This document shows positions 7,585-10,829 of a stretch of 10,829 bases of DNA, one piece after another. Origin of the DNA: Lachnospiraceae bacterium. Lineage in GTDB: Bacteria > Bacillota > Clostridia > Lachnospirales > Lachnospiraceae. Both the position numbers and the translations under genes were made by a program. The notes under the pieces are model-generated. The model searched no databases and was not told the origin of the DNA. It saw nothing but the letters and a program-made list of their open reading frames with translations. The first letter of the stretch is position 1, and each line of letters opens with the position of its first letter. The stretch lies in contig CAAGRM010000146.1 in assembly GCA_900772675.1 (NCBI GenBank), positions 1-10,829 of the forward strand. Reading direction: 5' to 3'.

Positions 7585-7633
7585 ACTGTACACCTCCAAT
7601 ATTTTTAAAATTAATGTGATTTAAGGGATGTTA

Positions 7634-7665
7634 TTCAATGGAACAGACACGGGCGCTCCACTGAA
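7634..7665 (-). promoter_or_regulatory. Hairpin in the rpsT leader
   Basis: In the minus-strand RNA, bases 7665-7654 pair with 7645-7634 over 12 bp (UUCAGUGGAGCG with UGUUCCAUUGAA) around an 8-nt loop. Three of the pairs are G-U. On the plus strand those three become A-C mismatches, so the structure belongs to the rpsT transcript. It starts close to the predicted transcription start and ends about 37 nt before the ribosome binding site. A role in S20 autoregulation or mRNA stability is a guess. Confidence 0.5.
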
Positions 7666-7677
7666 ACATGCTTTATT

Positions 7678-7706
7678 ATCCTATAATATTTCTGATGATT
7701 TGTCAA
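7678..7706 (-). promoter_or_regulatory. Sigma-A promoter of rpsT
   Basis: A perfect -35 box TTGACA (7706-7701, minus strand) is separated by 17 nt from TAGGAT (7683-7678), a 4/6 match to the -10 consensus. Transcription should start near 7671, giving a leader of about 87 nt. It fits a highly expressed housekeeping gene. Confidence 0.8.
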
Positions 7707-7783
7707 TACATATTTTTGGAAAAATTGCGAAAAATACAAAGAAACGTTACTGTTCACGCAGCAGGCAGAAAGTGGAGGAAGTT

Positions 7784-8671
7784 ATGATCGGAAAGTATAA
7801 GATGCGGACAGACCTGGCGATGGAAAATCAGGAGAAATTTGAGAGAGATCATGTGGAAATCTCTGGTGTTGAGATTGAAAAAAAGAAAAGAAAAGCGGAA
7901 ATTCAGACAACGATTGTAAAAATTACTTCTGACCATGGAGCCAAGATGATGGGAAAGCCGAAGGGAACGTATGTGACGATTGAAGCCCCGTTACTTTTGA
8001 CGGCGGACGAGGCGGAGAGTCAAAAGGCAGCAGAGGAATTTACACGCTGCCTGTGTGGGTTATTGCCGGAAACGTATGGTTCTGTGCTGGTTGTCGGCCT
8101 TGGAAACCGAAGCATTACGGCAGATGCTTTAGGGCCGGAGACGGTGGAGCAGCTCATCGTTACACGTCATCTGGTGCGCGCGTATGGAAAAGAGGGCTGT
8201 GAAGTGAGTGCCCTTACCCCGGGTGTCATGGCACAGACGGGGATGGAAGCAGTGGAAATTCTGCGTGGAACTGCAGAGCAGACAAAGCCGGATGTCATTC
8301 TGGCGGTAGATGCACTTGCCGCCTGCAGTATTCACAGACTGAACTGTACCATTCAGATTACCGATACCGGAATCTGGCCGGGCTCCGGTGTCGGTAATCA
8401 TCGCAATGCCCTGAATAAGGAGACGATCGGTGTGCCAGTCATCGGAATCGGTGCGCCCACGGTTGTCGGAGCGGGAACAATCGTGCACGATGCCGTAGCA
8501 GGTGTACTGGAATCACTGGAGGAATCGGAAATGGATGAATTTCTGGGGGAGGTTATCTCTCCGGCACTCGAAAGTCTGTACGTAACAACAAAAGAGATCG
8601 ATGAGATGGTCCATCGTCTGGCCGGAGTTCTTGCAGCAGGCCTGAACCAGGCATTTTCCGAGGAGAAGTAA
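7784..8671 (+). CDS. gpr: GPR germination protease
   Basis: Aspartic-type endopeptidase made in the developing forespore as a zymogen. At germination it degrades the small acid-soluble proteins that protect spore DNA. The 295-residue product carries the N-terminal MRTDLAMEN motif, GLGNRSITADALGP (with Asp114), TPGVMAQTGMEA, AVDALAA (with Asp176) and GVGNHRNALNKETIGVPVIGIG. Asp114 and Asp176 match the two catalytic aspartates described for the Bacillus megaterium enzyme. By analogy, self-cleavage would fall within MRTDLA after about 10 residues. The start is set by GGAGG at 7774-7778, 5 nt before ATG; the same frame stays open upstream to 7628, but that stretch has no family similarity and lies across the rpsT promoter. 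The gene is head-to-head with rpsT and followed by spoIIP. Its presence implies a spore former. Confidence 0.96.
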   Translation: MIGKYKMRTDLAMENQEKFERDHVEISGVEIEKKKRKAEIQTTIVKITSDHGAKMMGKPKGTYVTIEAPLLLTADEAESQKAAEEFTRCLCGLLPETYGSVLVVGLGNRSITADALGPETVEQLIVTRHLVRAYGKEGCEVSALTPGVMAQTGMEAVEILRGTAEQTKPDVILAVDALAACSIHRLNCTIQITDTGIWPGSGVGNHRNALNKETIGVPVIGIGAPTVVGAGTIVHDAVAGVLESLEESEMDEFLGEVISPALESLYVTTKEIDEMVHRLAGVLAAGLNQAFSEEK

Positions 8672-8698
8672 CATATCATAACTATGGTGATGATATGT
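8651..8698 (+). promoter_or_regulatory. gpr-spoIIP junction: palindrome and possible sigma-E promoter
   Basis: ACATATCAT (8671-8679) and ATGATATGT (8690-8698) form a perfect 9-bp inverted repeat around a 10-nt centre, spanning the gpr stop and the spoIIP ATG. Overlapping it, GCATTTT (8651-8657), 14 nt, then CATATCAT (8672-8679) resembles the sigma-E consensus (kmATATT, 13-14 nt, CATACAnT) with three mismatches in total. If real, transcripts would begin near 8686, just before the spoIIP start. The palindrome is certain; the promoter is tentative. Confidence 0.4.
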
Positions 8699-10020
8699 GG
8701 AATACGAAGCAAAGCAGACGTTTTTTCGGATGGGGTTGTCTTTTTCTGTCCTGCGGTATTTTGTCGTTTCGCAGTGCGACAGTTCTTCGAAAGAATCATT
8801 TTTCTGCGGGAAAAGTTGTACTGCATATGGCGGCGGCACAGGCGGAGGAGCTGTCCGTGGACGCTGTGATGCCGCTTCTTTTCTATGATGGAAAAGAGGA
8901 CGGGCAGGGATGGATGGAAAATCTTCTCGCGGCAGTAAGAGATCAGATACCGGCACTTTCGGGAAAACAGGCCGGAGAAGAGCTGGCGGCAGAAAAAGGC
9001 GCGGTAAAACAGGAGAGCGGAAAACAGGAGAGCGGAGAACCGGAAAGTAAGGAACAGGAGAGCGGGAGACAGAATGTAAATCCGGAGTCGGAAAATGTTC
9101 AGACAGAATCAGATACCACGGAATCGGCGGAAGTGGAACCCTCCCCGTCTGTTTCCGACGAAACTGTTGAGAATGACAGTACGCCGGGTGAAATCCTCTA
9201 TCCGGAGGCCGAAACGATACGGGAGGCCATTTCCGGGGATATTCTTACTGAACCGCAGGCGCTCCTGAACCGTTTTTTTGTTGTGGATCCCAACACATCC
9301 GTTTTACCGGGAGAGATAGATGGAAATATGCTGCTCGGAAAAGATCTGACAATGTCGGAAAACGCGGAAGGTCCGCAGATTCTGATTTATCACACACATT
9401 CACAGGAGGCCTTCGCCGATTCCCGGCCGGGAGAGATGGCAGATACGGTGATTGGTCTTGGCAATGATCTGCAGGAAATTCTGGAAAAGCAGTATGGATA
9501 CGAAGTACTTCATATTACAGAAGCTTTTGACATGAAAGAAGGCTATCTCGAGCGGAGTCGTGCATACAACTACGCAGAGCCGGTCATTGCAGCGGCACTG
9601 GAAGAAAATCCGTCTGTCCAGGTTGTGATCGACCTGCACCGGGATGGCGTCAACGGTTCCAAACGCCTTGTCACCGAGGTGAATGGAAAGGAGACAGCAC
9701 AGATCATGTTTTTCAACGGTCTTTCACGCACACAAGAAAGCGGTGAGCTGGCAAGCCTTCCCAATCCGTACCGGGAAGAGAATCTTGCGTTTTCTTTTCA
9801 GATGGAATATGCGGCAAAGCAGTATTACCCCGGCTTTTCGCGATGCATCTATTTAAAAGGCTATCGCTACAATCTCCATTTGCGTCCCCGGTCGGTTCTC
9901 TTGGAAGTCGGTGCGCAGACGAATACCGTGGAGGAAGCAAAAAATGCGATGGGGCCGTTCGCGGATATTCTGCATAAGGTTCTCTCGGGGGAAAGCCGGA
10001 ATACGGCGGCAGATGGATAA
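8695..10020 (+). CDS. spoIIP: SpoIIP, engulfment peptidoglycan hydrolase
   Basis: Cell-wall amidase/endopeptidase that acts with SpoIID and SpoIIM in the mother-cell membrane to thin the septal wall, so the forespore can be engulfed. The 441-residue product has one N-terminal membrane anchor (about 11-31). A variable acidic linker follows (about 95-165) with a short tandem repeat, then the SpoIIP catalytic domain (about 190-430). Likely metal or catalytic residues are in YHTHSQEAF (H233, H235), VIDLHRDG (H315) and LLEVGAQTN (E404); KEGYLERSRAYNYAEP and YNLHLRPRS are also characteristic. ATG 8695 is the only sensible start in this frame, but its ribosome binding site is poor (GGTGAT at 8686-8691) and the ATG lies in a palindrome arm. 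It follows gpr by 23 nt, as in Bacillus. Confidence 0.95.
   Translation: MWNTKQSRRFFGWGCLFLSCGILSFRSATVLRKNHFSAGKVVLHMAAAQAEELSVDAVMPLLFYDGKEDGQGWMENLLAAVRDQIPALSGKQAGEELAAEKGAVKQESGKQESGEPESKEQESGRQNVNPESENVQTESDTTESAEVEPSPSVSDETVENDSTPGEILYPEAETIREAISGDILTEPQALLNRFFVVDPNTSVLPGEIDGNMLLGKDLTMSENAEGPQILIYHTHSQEAFADSRPGEMADTVIGLGNDLQEILEKQYGYEVLHITEAFDMKEGYLERSRAYNYAEPVIAAALEENPSVQVVIDLHRDGVNGSKRLVTEVNGKETAQIMFFNGLSRTQESGELASLPNPYREENLAFSFQMEYAAKQYYPGFSRCIYLKGYRYNLHLRPRSVLLEVGAQTNTVEEAKNAMGPFADILHKVLSGESRNTAADG
9006..9065 (+). repeat. spoIIP: Four-unit 15-bp tandem repeat within spoIIP
   Basis: Units 9006-9020 and 9021-9035 are identical (AAAACAGGAGAGCGG). Unit 9036-9050 is diverged and 9051-9065 differs at two bases. 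The period is five codons, giving KQESG, KQESG, EPESK, EQESG in the linker between the membrane anchor and catalytic domain. Length changes here would keep the frame. Confidence 0.85.
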
Positions 10021-10027
10021 ATTTATC

Positions 10028-10056
10028 TTGCTTTTTTGAGTGGAATTTCGTATCAT
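10028..10056 (+). promoter_or_regulatory. Weak candidate promoter for lepA
   Basis: TTGCTT (10028-10033) and TATCAT (10051-10056) are spaced by 17 nt; the -10 is a 5/6 match but the -35 only 3/6. An overlapping TTGAGT-16-CAAAAT alternative also exists. lepA is a housekeeping gene behind a sporulation gene, so a promoter in this 102-nt gap is expected. No clear spoIIP terminator is visible here. Confidence 0.3.
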
Positions 10057-10122
10057 ACAAAATAGACATAGGGTACCACCTTTTGTCCAGATTGAACCCG
10101 TGAAAAAGCAGGAGGAAAGAAC

Positions 10123-10829
10123 TTGTCAGGAATAGATCAGAGTAAAATTCGTAATTTTTGTATTATTGCCCATATTGACCATGGAAAATCAACGCTGGCA
10201 GACCGTATTATCCAGAAAACCGGTCTGCTGACCGAGCGCGAGATGCAGGACCAGGTGCTGGACAATATGGATCTCGAGCGTGAGCGAGGCATTACGATCA
10301 AGGCACAGGCAGTCCGCACCGTATACAAAGCGGCAGATGGAGAGGAATATATCCTAAATATGATCGACACACCGGGCCACGTTGACTTCAACTATGAGGT
10401 TTCCCGAAGCCTTGCGGCATGCGATGGTGCGCTGCTCGTTGTCGATGCATCCCAGGGGATTGAGGCACAGACGCTTGCCAACGTTTATCTTGCCCTTGAC
10501 CATGATCTGGATGTGTTTCCGGTCATCAACAAAGTAGACCTTCCAAGTGCCGAGCCGGATCGTGTCATTGCAGAAATCGAGGATGTCATTGGACTGGAAG
10601 CCGCGGACGCTCCGCGGATTTCCGCCAAAACCGGTCTGAACGTGGATGAAGTGCTCGAGCAGATCGTACAGAAAATCCCGGCACCATCAGGTGATCCAGC
10701 CGAACCGTTAAAGGCACTGATTTTTGATTCCGTTTACGATGCGTACCGCGGTGTTATCATTTCCTGCCGTGTGATGGAAGGAAGTGTGAAAAAAGGAACG
10801 AGAATCCGCATGATGACGTTCCTGGATAA
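10123..10829 (+). CDS. lepA: Elongation factor 4 (LepA), 5' part, cut by window end
   Basis: Translational GTPase that binds the ribosome and affects elongation or initiation. The first 235 residues of about 600 are present: G1 AHIDHGKST (16-24), G2 RGIT (55-58), G3 DTPGH (82-86), G4 NKVD (136-139), G5 SAK (167-169), then the start of domain II ([13 protein letters not shown]). The N-terminus [17 protein letters not shown] is diagnostic of LepA rather than EF-G or TypA. The start is TTG at 10123, with a strong GGAGG at 10111-10115 seven nt upstream; no nearby in-frame ATG fits. The order spoIIP then lepA matches Bacillus. The frame is still open at the last base, so the gene continues beyond the window. 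Confidence 0.96.
   Translation, partial: MSGIDQSKIRNFCIIAHIDHGKSTLADRIIQKTGLLTEREMQDQVLDNMDLERERGITIKAQAVRTVYKAADGEEYILNMIDTPGHVDFNYEVSRSLAACDGALLVVDASQGIEAQTLANVYLALDHDLDVFPVINKVDLPSAEPDRVIAEIEDVIGLEAADAPRISAKTGLNVDEVLEQIVQKIPAPSGDPAEPLKALIFDSVYDAYRGVIISCRVMEGSVKKGTRIRMMTFLD

Noticed and set aside
7682..7687. Perfect TATAAT on the plus strand upstream of gpr.
   Set aside because: No -35-like sequence 16-18 nt upstream; it overlaps the minus-strand rpsT -10 region and is probably a by-product of it.
7698..7727. GGAAAAATTG (7718-7727) as a sigma-F -10 element for gpr.
   Set aside because: Fits the -10 consensus partly, but no GYWTA-like -35 is found at 14-16 nt, so support is too weak.
7628..7783. 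Open in-frame extension upstream of the gpr ATG (52 codons).
   Set aside because: No similarity to GPR N-termini, it crosses the rpsT promoter and leader, and the ATG at 7784 has an ideal ribosome binding site.
8684..8869. Alternative small open frames starting at ATG 8684 or 8697 near the spoIIP start.
   Set aside because: Both are out of frame with spoIIP, lie fully inside it and show no protein-like features of their own.

Overview
The window looks like a chromosomal core segment of a spore-forming Clostridia, most likely a member of the Lachnospiraceae. The evidence is protein style (low-GC Firmicute families, sporulation proteases and hydrolases, strong AGGAGG-type ribosome binding sites) and gene order. 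The order closely follows the well-known comE-holA-rpsT-gpr-spoIIP-lepA neighbourhood of Bacillus. I see no mobile element, CRISPR array, tRNA or rRNA. The assignment is by inspection only.

Region 1 (1-7116, + strand) is one tightly packed run of genes that probably forms an operon: a possible 3' tail of an upstream gene, comEA (DNA-binding competence protein, here a predicted lipoprotein), an OmpR/PhoB-type response regulator, its sensor histidine kinase, a lipoprotein with two GerMN-like domains, comEC (DNA uptake channel) and holA (DNA polymerase III delta). Gaps are 0-23 nt and several genes overlap. In Bacillus, comEA and comEC are separated by comEB. Here a complete two-component system plus lipoprotein occupies that place. 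The regulator-kinase-GerMN lipoprotein trio has the same layout as actinobacterial mtrA-mtrB-lpqB, and it is the most interesting feature of the window.

Region 2 (7117-7320) is intergenic between two convergent units. It holds two inverted repeats downstream of holA and a strong terminator for rpsT. The G-U pairs in the rpsT terminator show that it works on the minus strand.

Region 3 (7321-7783, - strand gene) is rpsT, encoding ribosomal protein S20. It starts with TTG, has a good sigma-A promoter, and has a leader of roughly 90 nt with a directional hairpin. It is head-to-head with gpr.

Region 4 (7784-10020, + strand) holds gpr (germination protease that degrades the small acid-soluble spore proteins) and spoIIP (peptidoglycan hydrolase needed for engulfment). 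They are separated by a short palindrome that overlaps a possible sigma-E promoter and the spoIIP start codon. Region 5 (10123 to the window end) is the 5' two-fifths or so of lepA (elongation factor 4), also with a TTG start and cut by the window edge.
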